NCBI RefSeq assembly: GCF_000003815.2 | Contig: NC_049983.1 | Span: 19,295,898 to 19,359,897 of the forward strand | Direction of reading: 5' to 3' | Source of the DNA: Branchiostoma floridae | Taxonomy: Eukaryota; Chordata; Leptocardii; Amphioxiformes; Branchiostomatidae | Length of the DNA stretch: 64,000 bases | Part shown: one piece after another, positions 20,291 to 34,105 of the stretch | Layout of the letters: each line of letters starts with the position of its first letter | How positions within the stretch are numbered: the stretch's first letter is position 1 | Program-made: the position numbers and the translations under genes | Notes under the pieces: model-generated | Seen by the model: the letters and a program-made list of their open reading frames with translations, nothing else | Databases searched by the model: none | What the model was told of the DNA's origin: nothing

Positions 20291-20540
20291 TGTCGCTAGA
20301 TTTTGTCATGAATATTGTAGCATTGTTATGTAGTACTGATATGGTCTCCGTAAAACCTAGTTACGAGTGAATCTTGGATTTTTCGTCGTCAACAACAAAG
20401 AAAAATTCCTCACAAAAAAATGGCGGCCCCATGCCATGCGCTATTATTTAACCACACTTTTCGAATTTTCTATCACGGAAACACCAGTCTGTGTTTTCCT
20501 CGAATCACTGGGAGCTTACGAAATCTGTCTGTTGTGCAGA
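20291..20540 (+). repeat. copy 2 of the ~240-bp direct duplication
   Basis: Starts about 432 bp after copy 1. It keeps the AAATGGCGGCC motif and the same block order, with small indels. Confidence 0.8.
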
Positions 20541-21593
20541 CAAATATGAGACAGAAAGAACAGTCACTCTCAAAATGTTTCACGGACTCGTCACAATCTG
20601 GAGGCGTTTAGCTATCGGCCGTGCTCACGACAAGAAATAGTCAGTCTACGACGTACTATCTATCCGATAAAAGCTTACAGGTTTGTAAACAAACACATAC
20701 TTTGAGTGGGAATGCATTTTGAGTCGCATTTCTTGTGGCAGTGAGGTTGCTTCTTATTTTAAATCCTGGCGAACTGTACGTAGTTAGTTGCTCAGCTGTT
20801 GTATATTTGTACGCGACCGAAGCTTTAGTCCCGGTTTCGCTAGCAGGCACAAGCGGAGACCGCAAAGAGGCACAAACTTCTGCGCTTCCGCTAGAAAACA
20901 TCTTCAAATTAATGTACAGCATGGCCTCCTTACTGAGGATAATGTAAGCTCATGCTATCATTTGTGTATAGAAGAAGCGATGGCTGTTTATTCCCGCTTA
21001 TTCCACACGCTACAATAATGAACTTTCTCCCCGCTTGCGTTACGCACGCTTGGTACGTGCTTCAACTTCAAGTGCCTCTAAGATATATTTTAGTGGCGTG
21101 AATACGAACGAAATTCCCTTCAAGTGAAGTGAAGTATGTGTTCTTTAGTCGTGCCGAGTTTCGTCAATGAATTATGTTTCCTTTATAAGATACGGGTCTA
21201 TCAAATGTACATTATTCCCCTAGTCAACCATACCAGCTAGTAGGGACTAACTAAAATGACGTCACGGCGTGTTCCTAATTAGTTCCAGCAAAGAGCTAAA
21301 AGTACACATTTTTATGTCGCTGTTTGAGGGACTTCCGGACGGACAATTGATTTGAAACTTGCATTGACTTTTTCAGAAAAGATCAAATTTTTACATTATT
21401 GGTAGAAAATGCTACAGACGATTTCATTTCAGTTACACTTTAAAACATGTTACCAATGAAGGTATGTTAACTGTATAATGATAAGATGTATGTGACTCTC
21501 AGTTTGAAGCTTCCCATTTATAGTGTTTGGTTACATACCATCAATAATTTATAACTACAACAATGTATTTACTATTAGTCCTAACTTTATGTG
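20541..21593. other. gene-free stretch
   Basis: Mostly unique sequence with a full CRE at 21257-21264. Short open frames on both strands near 20656-21018 resemble nothing. Confidence 0.4.
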
Positions 21594-22146
21594 TTAAAGG
21601 CGCCCAGAGCAGTTTTTAGTGCATTGAAATTGGGGATATTCTGGATGAGACAATCGGTACGGTATTGACATTTACCTCACCATTCTAGCACATTTGTGTC
21701 ATTATTTCGTACTTTCAGCGTTTAAAAGGACGTACAAACATGCCGCAAACGGACCCCTTTGATTTATTATATCCTACAATAAATCAGCACAGGATCGAGC
21801 CACTAACGGTTTCCCGTCGGTACTTTTCGGAGATTTTCGAACGCATGAGGTCATGGAGCGAATTGAATCTGATTCGCCCGTTCGGAAATCGAAACTTTAT
21901 TCAAGTGACGACATCTCCGGAAGCATTCGGGATTCATTTGTCATGTTTGCGTGCGTTCCGAAAATTTGAAATAATGGCACGTGCAGCGCTCAGATTTTCA
22001 ATAAGTTCTCACCACCCAACGACGTCTCATCTTTGCTCAATAAATGTCGATATGCAATGAGATAGTGTTATTTAACCTTACTGTGTGTAAAAATGTCTTG
22101 AAAATTAAACTTCAAAAGACTCAAAAACTGCTCTGGGCGCCTTTAA
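21594..22146. mobile_element. piggyBac-like MITE with TTAA target duplication
   Basis: TTAA at both edges (21594-21597, 22143-22146) encloses an inverted repeat AGGCGCCCAGAGCAGTTTTT with few mismatches. TTAA duplication is the mark of piggyBac-type (also some Kolobok) elements. The 550-bp interior includes a ~106-codon open frame without transposase features. Confidence 0.8.
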
Positions 22147-22179
22147 CATTACATTCTGCTGACAACATTGACATCTGTT

Positions 22180-22430
22180 CAGTAACAGTCCCCATTCCAC
22201 TAGAGGCTGCAACTGCTGACAGACCAAAGATTTGACAGATCACTCAAAAAAATTTCAAAGAAAAATGAGTAAAAAAGTACAATTTTTCTTACGTTTTGTG
22301 TGTTTTGTTACCTTTTGATTCATTTGTTTACCACCTTGCATCATACATTGTGTTCCAATTATGAAATCAGACACACGAATCCAATTTTGGTCGCTGTATT
22401 GCCGTCTATTGGTCATTTCTCAAAATGTAG
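22180..22430. repeat. dispersed repeat, copy 1
   Basis: It shares CCATTCCACTAGAGGCTGCAACTG-like sequence, a downstream CACTCAAAAAAATTTC block and ATTATGAAATCA with 39460-39700. The family is unknown and no ends are defined. Confidence 0.55.
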
Positions 22431-25400
22431 CATGGTGGCTTCCCAATGACCACTAAGTCTTACATGTACATGTAGGAGTTCATGGGAGGACAATGCTAAT
22501 AACAAAATGTTTCTTGTAGCCCTCTGGCCTCACTGCTCCTCCTCCAATTCCTTTGAATCTCAGGCCATCAGGCAAGAACTGAACTTTTAACTTTAAGAAA
22601 TGCCAATTCTTCCTTGAAGCTTTAGTTTAGGGCTTACAAGATAACATCTTTAAAACTTTGTTGCAGGAGAAGACTGCCTTTTCTACTTTTAATGGTATCA
22701 TAAATCTTCCAGACCATCTGTGTTTTGCAATAAGTCAAAAGATATTGAATCCTTATGAAGGTTTCTATTTGAATTTACTGTGAGCAGGATCTACCCTGAC
22801 ATGCGCATGTATCACATGGTCGGATATTGGATTTCAAGATCTGCTTTTCTTCCATGATGCAGAATAACCTCGGGTGCTAGCGCTAAGGTGATGCTCAAGC
22901 AGAGATAACAAATTGCATCCAAACCTGCAGGTTCTATAAACTCTTCCTTTATTGCTGCCATGATTCCGTGCCAGCTGCTGATGTGCCAATAACTACAAGT
23001 GTGATCAGGTATTTTACAAGGGTAACCTGACCTGTGACCTGCGGGTCCGTCTCTCGTTATTACACAGTTGTTATTATGAATCTTGACGCTACCACGCAGC
23101 GATGCATCGTTAATGCACAGGTTTTACAAGCAAGTCTGCACATGCAGCTGATGGAAGATTATTGGAGATGTTGGGATATACTTGGCCTAAGTTAAGAAAT
23201 ATTCCACATTGATATTAATGTGTATCATTTATCACAGTGTCTGACAGTGATGTGCACATTTTTTAGTATCAACGTTAACCAGAACTTTTCTAATTGTAAA
23301 AATCTGTCAGAATTTTTTTAATTGTAGAAATCTGTCTATCAGACAGTAGTTATGTAGTCTACAATTTAGACATTCATCAATGAATTAAAATAGATTATTA
23401 TGTATCAATGTGTCTTTTTATTACAGTATCTCAAATCTGGAAATTTGCTGGTTCTGGTTTTGAGACTTAACGTTACTCTATTTATGCTACGTCTTTCAGG
23501 GCTGAGTTGGCATGGCATCACCCTCCTGTTAAAAATTAGCTGTTCCTGTCAAACTCAAAGGTTTTCCGACATCATCATCTTTGGCATTGATGGAAGAACA
23601 GATCAAATCCAAAGTTCAGACTTGGAATATTCTTTGAAGTCAAGCTGTTGTGAAATCTCCCGAGAGCAACAGATGATTAAGACTCTTAGCGACAACTGTG
23701 TTGACTTAGTCAAGATTGATTTCTTGTCGGTGCTGAGAGTCTTAGAGGCATCTTCGATTATCGTCTTAGTCCCAAAGCTTCTTTGTCACCAAGGAAACTC
23801 TGAGAGGGCCACTTCATCAATCTCCCTCGGGTCTTGTCATTGGCATAGAAAGTTTGCAATAAAAGCGAGAAACTAGAGCTACTCTTTTATCAGCTTATCA
23901 AGATAAGTGATGGTGCGCCTGTAGCAGATTATTTATCCTGTAGATCTGGTGTAACGTGCCGTGAACCGGCTTTTCTCCGGAAGACAAATGGAGTGTACAT
24001 ATCGTGCTTAATCTGATCATGCAGGGTTACACCAGTACAGGGGACCCTCCTGGCACATGACAAAGTTCTGTCTCTAGGATATAATTATTAAAAGAATCCC
24101 ACTTCACTGCAATTCCGCCAGGAAATGGTGATAAAAAATCTGATTAATACTCGAATGCACCTCGGCAATGTCAAGGATGTGTTCTTCCTGCAGGGCTTGT
24201 GTACAGTAACTGTAAGAATCCTTTCGGCAAAGCCTGAAAGAGTAAGAAAGAGTTATGTGAATACCACAAAATGTGCAGAAGATGCTGAGACTTAGCCAGA
24301 TCCTACATCTGCTTGTCGATTAGTACATGTACATGTGATAGTCGAGGTTGTCATTGTTAGCCGACTCAACATTCACCAAAGAGTACAATGCATATCCATA
24401 TCTTATGATTTATACTTCTATATAAGACTTCCAAAAACCCCTTATTACTTTCAAAATATTTAAACGGTTTCAAAGCCAGATGCAAGCAACAAATGCAAAA
24501 CAAGACTGTATTCAGATGCATCCACATCTGTATGTATGCTAAACACAAGCACTGTGATATACCAAGGACGACCTTGGATATAGTCAGCTTTGAAATAGGC
24601 ACAGATTCACCCAGACAGCTACAGATCCCTGGCAGTTTCCCCTTGGGATCAATTACTTAGTTTCTGGGTCGTTATACCATGCTTGTAACTTTCAATTTCT
24701 CATGAGCAGTTACAAGTTAACTGAGGATTTCTGCAGGGCCTGGCTAAGTGTGTCTCGGGGGTGGAGGAGGATGATACCACCCTCCACCCTGCCTACTTCT
24801 CATCTCTTCTGATAAAAGTCTGTTATCACATGATGGCAGTGAGAATCTCCCTTCAGAGCAGAATGCTGGTGGAGCAGAGATAGTCTGGGTTAGCTTTAGA
24901 AGTTGAGGCTTATTCAGACAGACATTTTTTTTTACAGTTAAAGGGTTTGCCCCAGCATACCAGTAGACCAAAATTCTCATTTGTGTATTAATGTTCTGCC
25001 CACTTCAATCAGTAGGGAGCAGACTGAATGTAATAAGGCTGACATCCAAGGTAGTTAAATCTTCCAGATTGCCTCTAAGTCTTTCTTTAACTCAGATTTC
25101 AGAAGTAAATGTACCCCTGCAAAGGCTGCTTACAAAAGTCAGTCAATTCTGTTCAAGATCTCTTCCAGTATGTTGTGTTAAGGAAATAATCATTATGATG
25201 AAATGTAATAATCACTATATTAGCGCTAGTGGATCTTCTTAAATGAGAGGAAATGATATTTGAATACTTTCACCCCAATGCTAGAGCATTTGATTATATG
25301 TTTGACTTACTTTGCTCTGTTGGGAGTCAGTGTCTGTATATAGATGTCTGCACACTTACTTGTACTTATGATTGATGTTGCATACCCAGATCCTGTCACT

Positions 25401-26935
25401 TGATACTGCAGAAAAAAAACTATGCTGCTGTCTTTAATCTATGCAAATTGTGAGACCAACTGTTCTAAGCTGACTTTGATATATGTAGGAAATTTCATAA
25501 TTCCAATAGGTCACAATGTAATATTTGGGAACGTTATGCAACTGAAACGATTATCAGACTTTCATATTACCTCACGTCTAAGGTGTAACCAATGAAATTC
25601 CTTGGTTCATGTTCTTTTATTTCTTTAAATTTTGATAATTTGGACAAAAGTTTATTAGTATTACATGCTCGTATATATGGTAATCTAATCTAATTCATGT
25701 ACTGTAGTCTATATATACAGTTATCATGTAACACTGAACATTTGTCAGACTAAGCCTATAAGATTTTTTCATGATGTTTCTACATTTGTAATCAACCTCA
25801 TCATCAACTTTTCAGACATCTCGGAGATAGTTCAAAACAGCCAAGCCACTAAAAGTTAAGTGAAAAAAGTTCAAAAGTAGCATGAAGATTTCTATTCTGG
25901 TTAAGTATGTTTGTGTTGCTCCAGAAGAAACAAGATGGAAAGGCTAAAAGTAAAACACCAAGGAAAATTGAAAACCATCGCTTTCACCATTTTTTAACAG
26001 GTGCTCAGTTGATTTTCTGGCTCTGAGCCATCCATGTAAACAACTCAATTGCTTAAATAGCTGACAATAACGTTATGCATGTAGTTACCTTTACAGAAAG
26101 TCATCACCATTTCAACTGGATTCTAAGACAGGACCTGATCATTATCTGTACCAGTAATTATGTTCCACTTTGTGATGTCTCATCGCTGCAGATCGGAGAG
26201 CTCTCCTTAGACCGCTTAAAGTCGCACAGCTTCAGGACACTTTGTGCCAGGAGTGCCAATCAAGGCTGAACTGTATTGCCCTGATCCCTCCTCCTCTCCC
26301 CTCAAGTGCAGCAGTTACGGGCAGTTGTAAATGAGATTGGAATTGACTCAAGGCTGATTTCGATTCAATATCATGGCCATCCAGCGAAAACAGAGATAGC
26401 TATCACACAGTTTAATGGACACCATGATACTGTAGCTGTGTCTTTGGTTTATGGGCGATGCATTTGAAGGGGCACTTAGATAATTGGTTTTGTTGGAAAA
26501 AGAATTGGGATGGTCAAAGGGTTATTGGATTTGGAGATCTCCCCGCTGCCCCGTGGTGCGATTCACCACTCCATGACAATGATTGTTTTTACCTTCGGGC
26601 GAGCACAAATTGTCAGACTTTCCACGCAGGGTTCTGATTGGTTGGCAGTATTGATTTTTATATCGCACCCCCTCGGGGTAGAGATGGTGGATTTGTCCGT
26701 GTAGCGCAGATGCTTGTTCAGGAAGAGATGGCTTTTATTGGCCATGAAGCTGGGCTTTTCTGTCCTACAACTGTAACATTAGACTGCATAGACAGTCTAC
26801 TCTGTTGACAGGTCCCACTGGCATGTAGTTGTGATTTCTACATGCAGTGTTTGCATGCATCAGAGAATACTGTTTTCTCCTAAAGTGCATGGGATGCTTA
26901 GTAATGTACTTATTTGGCTCTTTTTGATTGTAATA
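22431..26935. other. gene-free stretch with regulatory-looking sequence
   Basis: No gene recognised. A 158-codon frame at 23400-23876 has no known domain. The blocks near 23500-23880 and 26160-26720 are repeat-free and richer in GC than their surroundings, as cis-regulatory DNA often is; this is a guess. Confidence 0.35.
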
Positions 26936-27142
26936 CTGTAATTCACTTTGTCTTCTCGGTACCAAACTTTCACGGTCTGAGAAAATTAAACTTGTTCTCT
27001 GAACTAAATGTTCACGATGGTAGCATGTGCGCTTAAAAAAAGGCTGTGAATTATTTGTTATCTGTAAAGATAAGTTCACGTTATAGGCGTCATAGTGAAA
27101 ACCGTGAACATAACATTACAGTGAAAAAATCAGGAATTACAG
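26936..27142. mobile_element. 207-bp TA-flanked MITE
   Basis: Ends CTGTAATTC and GAATTACAG are inverted, with TA on each side (26934-26935, 27143-27144). The termini resemble those at 5767-6877 and 35419-35626. Confidence 0.65.
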
Positions 27143-27333
27143 TAATTCCCATGTTTGAGGTGACTTGAGCACGCAAAGGGGAGGGCTAGCAACCCCTCCC
27201 TTTAATGATATACCCTGCCACTAAAACAGCAAGGGAACTTGTTGCCATTTGTGCCACTTAAGACACTACAAGGGTCTGTACAAACTACATATACATGTCC
27301 CGATTTCCGAAAATAATTTCATCAGGTTGGTAG

Positions 27334-27845
27334 AATATAGGATATACATGTACAGTCAAACCTGTCTATAGCGGCCACTCAAGGGACCGGACAAATTTGG
27401 CCACTATAGACAGGTGGCCTCTGTATAGAGGTGGTAACTTGTAGATAAAATACCCAAGGGACCGACAAAAAGTGGCCACTATGGACAGGTGGCCCCTCTG
27501 TAGAGGTGGCCCCTAATACAGGTTTGACTGTATTGGAGTTCTTATACACAACCAAAATTACACTTACTTTGCTTACGTTTCGGTGTCATAGACAGGGAAG
27601 ATAACAGACGACTCAGGTGGATTAAAGAGGCGGTATGGATAAGAAAGTCAGCCCCAGTGATGAACCGGGACGAGGGGGGATACAAACTTGGACACGTTTG
27701 GGATAATCTTCTCGTAAAAGCGCCACCTACATCGGCTACATATGGCAACGAGAAGCTGAACTCCAGTCAGAAGCTCTGAGGACACCGAAACGTAAGCAAA
27801 GTAAGTGTAATTTTGGTTGTGTATAAGAACTCCTATATATCCTAC
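27334..27845. mobile_element. palindromic-ended repeat element, copy 1 (interrupted)
   Basis: A perfect 53-bp inverted repeat joins 27535-27587 with 27781-27833. Outside the left arm the inverted match resumes (TAGGATATA against TATATCCTAC) only after skipping the 178-bp MITE at 27353-27530. The centre shares CTCCAGTCAGAAGCTCTGAG with copy 2 at 39192-39428. Confidence 0.8.
27353..27530. mobile_element. 178-bp Tc1/mariner-like MITE, nested
   Basis: Ends CAGTCAAACCTGT and ACAGGTTTGACTG are perfect inverted copies flanked by TA. The interior repeats GGCCACTAT-GACAGGTGGCC motifs. It is inserted inside the left arm of the surrounding element. Confidence 0.85.
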
Positions 27846-30800
27846 ATATACATGTATCTTTTAGCCTGGCAAGCCAATGAGATGAGCATGGGGTCATTAC
27901 ATGGCCTGAGTACCCGGGCAGGTAGACATGCATTAATAAAGCTTACATGTAGTTTGGTGTGAAGTTTCAAACTCTACCATTCTACATAATTTGTTTCAAG
28001 TGACTGTATTTATATAGCACACTTATACAAATGGGGGATTCACACCTCCATGCTTTAGTCCCTATCTACATGAAGAGCTGAACCAGGGTACTTCCTGACA
28101 TGAAGAGTCTTCTTTGTGTGATGAAGTGCCACCTTGCTGCTGTGCAAGGAACTGCATCTCCTGATGCAGATACTGGAGAGTTGTAACTGCTCACGCATGA
28201 AGTTATGCTGCGGCCAGTTAAAATATGTTTTAGGGCTTGTAAATCCACATTTTCACCAGATTGTACTGTCAAAAATGGTTACATACCATGATGGCAGTTG
28301 TTAAATAAAAATATCAAGCAAAACAATCATTTAGCAGTAAAATGATGATCATGCAGAGACTACAATATGGAGGTTAACATTTGTTTCTGTCGACTAGTTG
28401 CATTTCCAGTTCATTGAGGAAAACAACAAGTGTTTTGCAACTTGTTTCAACCCTTCCTTGGTAATCTTAACATTATATTATTAGATATAAAAATTAGTTT
28501 TATATCCCTATATTCATAAAATAGAAAAAGTTTCATATCCCTTTATCCATGAAAAAGGAAAAAAAATGGGATGTGGAACAAGAACACAAGAGTAATGAGC
28601 CTCTCAGCTGACCTTACCATATCTTAGAGGATTGGCCTGTGTACGTGATCTACAGGTGCTGAAACTGTTGTCTCCAGGCTTGTTAAGGAGGCGCCAACAT
28701 GCCTGTCATCAGGGGCTGTGTGGCCATTGTAATGGAACTTCTTACCACATTCTGATTGCTAGCGGGAGTCAGGGAGGGCAGCTTTGTAATGGCTTTTAAG
28801 CAAGCAACTTTTTCTCAGGGGTTCCAGATTGTCTATTTATCATTCCGGTCCTGTAACTCAGAGAAGCTTGGAATTTAGATGGGTGGCTTGCATGTGTAGG
28901 ACATCGCCTTGTTACCGTAAGAAGTAAAGAGCCCTTATGCAAGCGCAGACTCGTTGGCAACGGAATTCGAAGTTGCAGCAACAGTTCAAAAAGTTGCGGC
29001 TTTGCAAATAAATTGCTGTTTCTCCGGTGAAAGACCGCAGTTCAGTCATTCCGCGGAATGAAAGGTTGCTGCGCTTCCCTGTAAATTGTGCTTCATTAGT
29101 CCTGCTGGAGTTCATTAGCCCAGTTGACTAGTCAACATGCATCAGCAGAGTCTGATGTATTGCCAGGATTCCTCTCCTAATTCGAAATATTCTTGCATGT
29201 TTCATTGTCGGAGATTTCACATATGGGTGACTTGAGTGATTCACCTGCTACATCATTTGTCAAACTTTGCCAATAAGTAATTGTACTATGAGGAAATGGG
29301 TGCACAAATTGACGTCATATGGTGATGGTACTGCTGATCTCTGAGTACTTTTGGTCCCCAGATAACAATCATATTACCATCATTCAGCTTTGGGAGCATT
29401 GTTTTCTGATTTGCCAATGTTATTCAAGTAAGAGAATAAATCCTTCGGAAGCGTTCAGTTTGATATTGGATTCGGTTGAGTGCATCCCTTGGGATCTATC
29501 AAGACGTATGTTTTTATGGGTAGCTGTCGTTGTATGACATGTTCTGTAATTGTTCCTGGGAACATCGAGCATTTGTTAAGTTACGAGAAGACCAGAAGTA
29601 ATTGGTGGCTCCTATGAGCTGTGTGACAGAATGACAGCTAAAATCATAGTCTCTATGTACTAGTACTTAAATCAATTAGAACCAGTGCAGAGGGATGTAT
29701 GCTGAATTGAATTTTTTTCCCCTATTGCAAGTCAAATTGTAAAGGCTGATAATACATAGACAGGGGTTCCTTTATTAGTTTACACCCCTCTGTTTTGACT
29801 TTCGACATCCCTATGTTCCAACACCCCTATGTTCTGACATCCCAACTCTAATGGCATCAGAACATAGGCCTGGGGTGTCGGAAAATGGGGCTGCCCTCTT
29901 AAATTATCAGTGAAAAGAATTGTTGCTTAAGTTGTGCTTGTAGACAGCTTTTCTTCTGAACTTTCTTATGTTGACTAAAAGAATAGCCTTAGAATTAACT
30001 TCATGGCAACAATTTTCTCTATTTTGAAAATAGAGAAAATTGTTCTAAAGTCTATGCTCAGTATGCACCAAACATTGTTCTGTCAATTTAAATTTGACAT
30101 TTGAATATCCTACTTTGTGTCCAGTGGGTAACTTCATTTTGAACTTTCCATCTCACCCAGGCCTTAGTTCTGCAAATGTCTTTTATAAAAATAGACTGAG
30201 TTAGCATTCTTAGAAGGCCTTCTCACATTGAACTTTACAATACAAGTTATGACTATATGAGATAGTGGTTTGAGGGTACTGATATGCCTCTGTGGCTGCT
30301 AGTTATGTAACACTGCATTAGGGTGTACAAAGTTATATCATGATATACTAATCATGACTAAGTCCTTAAGGGTAATCATCTATTCTCACGCGTTACTCCT
30401 TTACGGTCAACTAGAAACTTGCTTACTCATCATTCTCCAAGGTTTAGGACGGGAGGAGGTCCCACTGTGATTGTAAAAGATAGGCGGGAGTGTTACTGGT
30501 CGTCAAGGTTTTCCCCCTCGGCTTTTAAACCTACCCAGAAAGGCTTGACATGTTAGAAAGGCTGCTGACCCTTTCCAGTTTAATGAGCACATGCTGTACG
30601 AGAAAAGCTGCTCGGCTGTTTCCTACAATAGTTAAAGGCAGTTTTCCTAGGGGATTACGGTTTCTGAGGGACGGGCTAGCCGATGGGAAGTGTAGGGATT
30701 GCTGTTAGTGGTGACATGTTGAATTATAGCTCATAAAACACAGTATCCTCCATGGATGCAGCAGATGCCCAGAAACGACAACTCAGTTGATGCCTCTAGG

Positions 30801-33705
30801 ATTTGAAGTCTCTTGACAATGTCATGACTTTACTGCTTTACAGGAAGATTTCTGTATCATTTGATTTACGGGAAGAACAACTGATAATTGTTTTGACTTT
30901 AAATGTCATTGGAAAGCTTTAGGTATGTTTTATCGGTTTGGCCAATCATAGATTTTTCTAGAATCAATATACAGACAATAGAAGTAATTCAAAATGATAT
31001 AACTTATAAGACCGAAGGAAAAAAAAGGTTTGAAGAGGATGATAGCAATGACGAAACTCTAGAAATGCCCATAAAACCTTTTGCTTGGGATATGAATTCA
31101 AGTTCGACTTGTTATCCTTACCACATCACTTGGAGTTGCATAACCAGAGACCAGTCATGAGTGAGAATAAAATGCAGTGTGATACATTTATTCCACAACA
31201 AGCACTACCAGATGCTCTATTGAAAGTGACAATTTCTCAAACATTTTGTGAGAGTGAAAGTGTATTCATTTATTTTCACAGGGACTTCATTTTGTGGTAG
31301 TAAGGGAAAAGGTGGTTTTGGGGGTGTTTTAAGGTCATGGCGGAAACGATCTGTAGTGCAGTTGGAAAGTTATGCATGTTTGTATAACACAGTGCCTAAA
31401 ACCACATGAGATCACAGCCAACAATTCAAGATTTACAAAAATATTACAAATTACATGTTTATCCTAGCTGAAATTCCAGCTAGACGTCATTGCACTGCAG
31501 CAGCTATTCCTTTGATATGTTCCTCCATTAAATGTTAATGCCCAGGTTTTCTGATGCAAAGCAATTAGTAACACTCAAGCTAAGTGACTGGGGGAGCTTC
31601 TCAAATTTGATAAGCAATTTACCAAGCCGGAAACCACAACTTCTGGGAGATTCATCAAGAAGTCGTCCTGGTGTATCAGTACTCAGGGGAGGGAACAAAA
31701 AGCTTTCTTGAGCAGGTAGCTGTGAGGACAATTACCTTAAACTGCTTTTTACCTCAAATGGCATGAACATCACTTAGGTCAAAACATTGTTCGGTGTTTC
31801 CAGTGGCATAGGAAAGTACCGATGGGACTATTCTGTGACAGTTTTTATCGTCACCTGAACAGCAGAGCTATTAACCATTGTCCAGCAGCTGTCGAAAGTG
31901 TTATCGTTAAGTGGAATGGCTTTTGTGTCCAGACGCACGGGACGCACACAAGGCTTGTTGTTTGTTTTTAGATACAATGCTGATCTGCTATATTTTCAGC
32001 ACTGGAAGTAATTAGACTTGATCCGCCATCGGATTAACTTTTACATCTGGAGACGTTAATTGAGATATTTCCTCTCCACACAGAGATAATTGGAAACACA
32101 CAATTGTGTTGTAAAACTAATCTTCTTCCAGGTGCTCCTATTCCCAGCTGGAACATTACGTGTTTCGAAGGTCACTGCCTTCATTCTACAGCAATCACTC
32201 GCATGCCCACATGCAACTTGTAAGGATGTAGCTTCCTATATAACAGATGCTCGCTTATGTAATTTATGTAATTCCCTCTCAAGCTTGTCCCTAAATGTAG
32301 TGCATTGCAAGAATGGATAAGGGACACTTCGGCCCATCCTTTTTACAATAATGTTTATGTTTAGGTATAGGTAAAATACAATTTACATATTTATCAATTC
32401 GTTTAATCTCTAGTTAACTGGATTGCCCATTCAACTAATAAAAGTTGGTTTCCAAGATTGCCCAGTATAGACAGAACAATACATTGTATATTTTGCATTT
32501 AGAGTGGTGGGGACAGTCATTGACAATATTCAGTAGATTTGGATTAGAACAAAATTTTTGTGTCTTCATTCTTCTAAGGTCAAAATCAGTTAAGTTCAGA
32601 AGTTGAATTACATGGAAATTGTGGCATCTTTTACTTAAAGTTAAGTATTGTTTGGGTGCAGACAATGTTTTAAAACTTGCACCACAATACATTGTACATC
32701 ACACTCAAGCTTAACTTTGTCCTTACTTTAGTGCACTTTGAACTGTTGCAAATCTATGTGTGACACCTCATGGAAGCTAAGAATCAGGAAAGCCTTGAAG
32801 ATGTTCTCCTTAATTCGACAGGAAAACCTCAGCCTCGCACAGGAAACATCCCTTTCACAGGGTTGGTTAAAGCACTTAATATGCCTCATCAACCAGTCAA
32901 CTGTGGAGAGTTGTCATCTATCTTCAACAGCACAGACAATGTTTCATGTATAAGTGATAACTTTCTTCATTTACTCAAGACTTTCTGCTACATTTAATCG
33001 TTGAAGGGATTACACCTGTATCATCCATTATATGCTTTTAATAAAACGATCTGATCGTTGCTCTTAAGGCTATTCCATTTAGGTTCAAAGGGGTGCTTAA
33101 GAAGTAATCTTGCCCCTTCCTCTTTATCTCTGTTTTATGCAGACCATCAATCAGGTTATTGGATATGCCCTTTCTAAGCTGTCTTATAGAGGTATGGCTT
33201 AATATATATCTCAGCATCAGTAAAGATTCAATCTGCCTTTTATCCTTTGCTAAGATACTGGTCTTCAGCTTAGCAGCTGGGCTGTCTGTGTTACCTGCTA
33301 GGTGACTGATCTATGCTGCTAAGATGGACGGCACAAACTTTTGCAGGAGACAGTCCCTCAACATCACCATGAAAAGAAAAAAATCTAAGACTAGAAATAA
33401 AGAGGAGAATTTAGAAATAAGGTATTGCAGGAGAAATAATGTTTTGGTCAGGAAAGTTGACAAAACAGAAAATCATGTGGACAAATACGTTTTTCCCCTC
33501 AAACTGTTTATTCATACCTGCAATTTTGTCAATTTTTGTTCGTCCAATTTCATGGATTGGTTAAAGAAATGTTTCCCGGCAGATGCAGCAAAGTTTGAAA
33601 TGGGCACCAGCTATATAGCCCTGAACTGTTGACCAAAAGAATTTGTACTGACGTCAACTACATGTAGGTCCTCTGACTTATTCTGACATATCCTTCATGT
33701 TATAT
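27846..33705. other. gene-free stretch
   Basis: No supported gene. It contains a short repeat of CACCCCTATGTTCTGACATC type at 29785-29892 with an inverted partner, a 37-bp perfect palindrome at 30008-30044, and CREs at about 29309 and 33649. Repeat-free, richer blocks lie near 28880-29140 and 30400-30700. Confidence 0.35.
30008..30044. repeat. 37-bp perfect palindrome
   Basis: Two 18-bp arms (AACAATTTTCTCTATTTT and its exact complement) flank one central G. Confidence 0.95.
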
Positions 33706-33708
33706 TAA

Positions 33709-34102
33709 GGCCACACCAATTTAATTTCTTGGTTCTCGGATTTTTTCAGAAAAATATTGGGGCGGTCGGTCGGAAAAAAAAAAAGGAAAAAAAATTGCAA
33801 AAAGTCTCTGGTGAACTTATTTAACACAAAAAAACAAGGTAAAGTAGTCAAATTTTCAGTTTTTCATGGCATGATTTATCCAATGAATCTCTTCTTTGAT
33901 TTTATACCACTGTTCTGATCATGTGGCTGCAAATAAGCGCTCTGATTGGTTTATCAGCAATATGTGCCCCTGGAATGGGGTTTTTGAAAGGTCTGTAATA
34001 GCAAAACCTATATTTTTCTTGGGGCAAAATTTTTTTTTTGTTGCAAATTGGAAATAATTGGGTCGGGAAATCCGAGAACCAACAAATTAAATTGGTGTGG
34101 CC
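33709..34102. mobile_element. 394-bp PIF/Harbinger-like MITE
   Basis: An inverted repeat of about 32 bp begins GGCCACACCAATTTAATTT, with one mismatch. TAA flanks both ends (33706-33708, 34103-34105), fitting the TWA duplication of PIF/Harbinger elements. The interior is A/T-rich and non-coding. Confidence 0.8.
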
Positions 34103-34105
34103 TAA

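Noticed and set aside
23400-23876. 158-codon open frame
   Set aside because: No domain, no clear splice context and no promoter; composition resembles its surroundings.
31997-32012. Further copy of the CAGCACTGG palindrome
   Set aside because: Only one arm is present, without partner or neighbours; a chance match.
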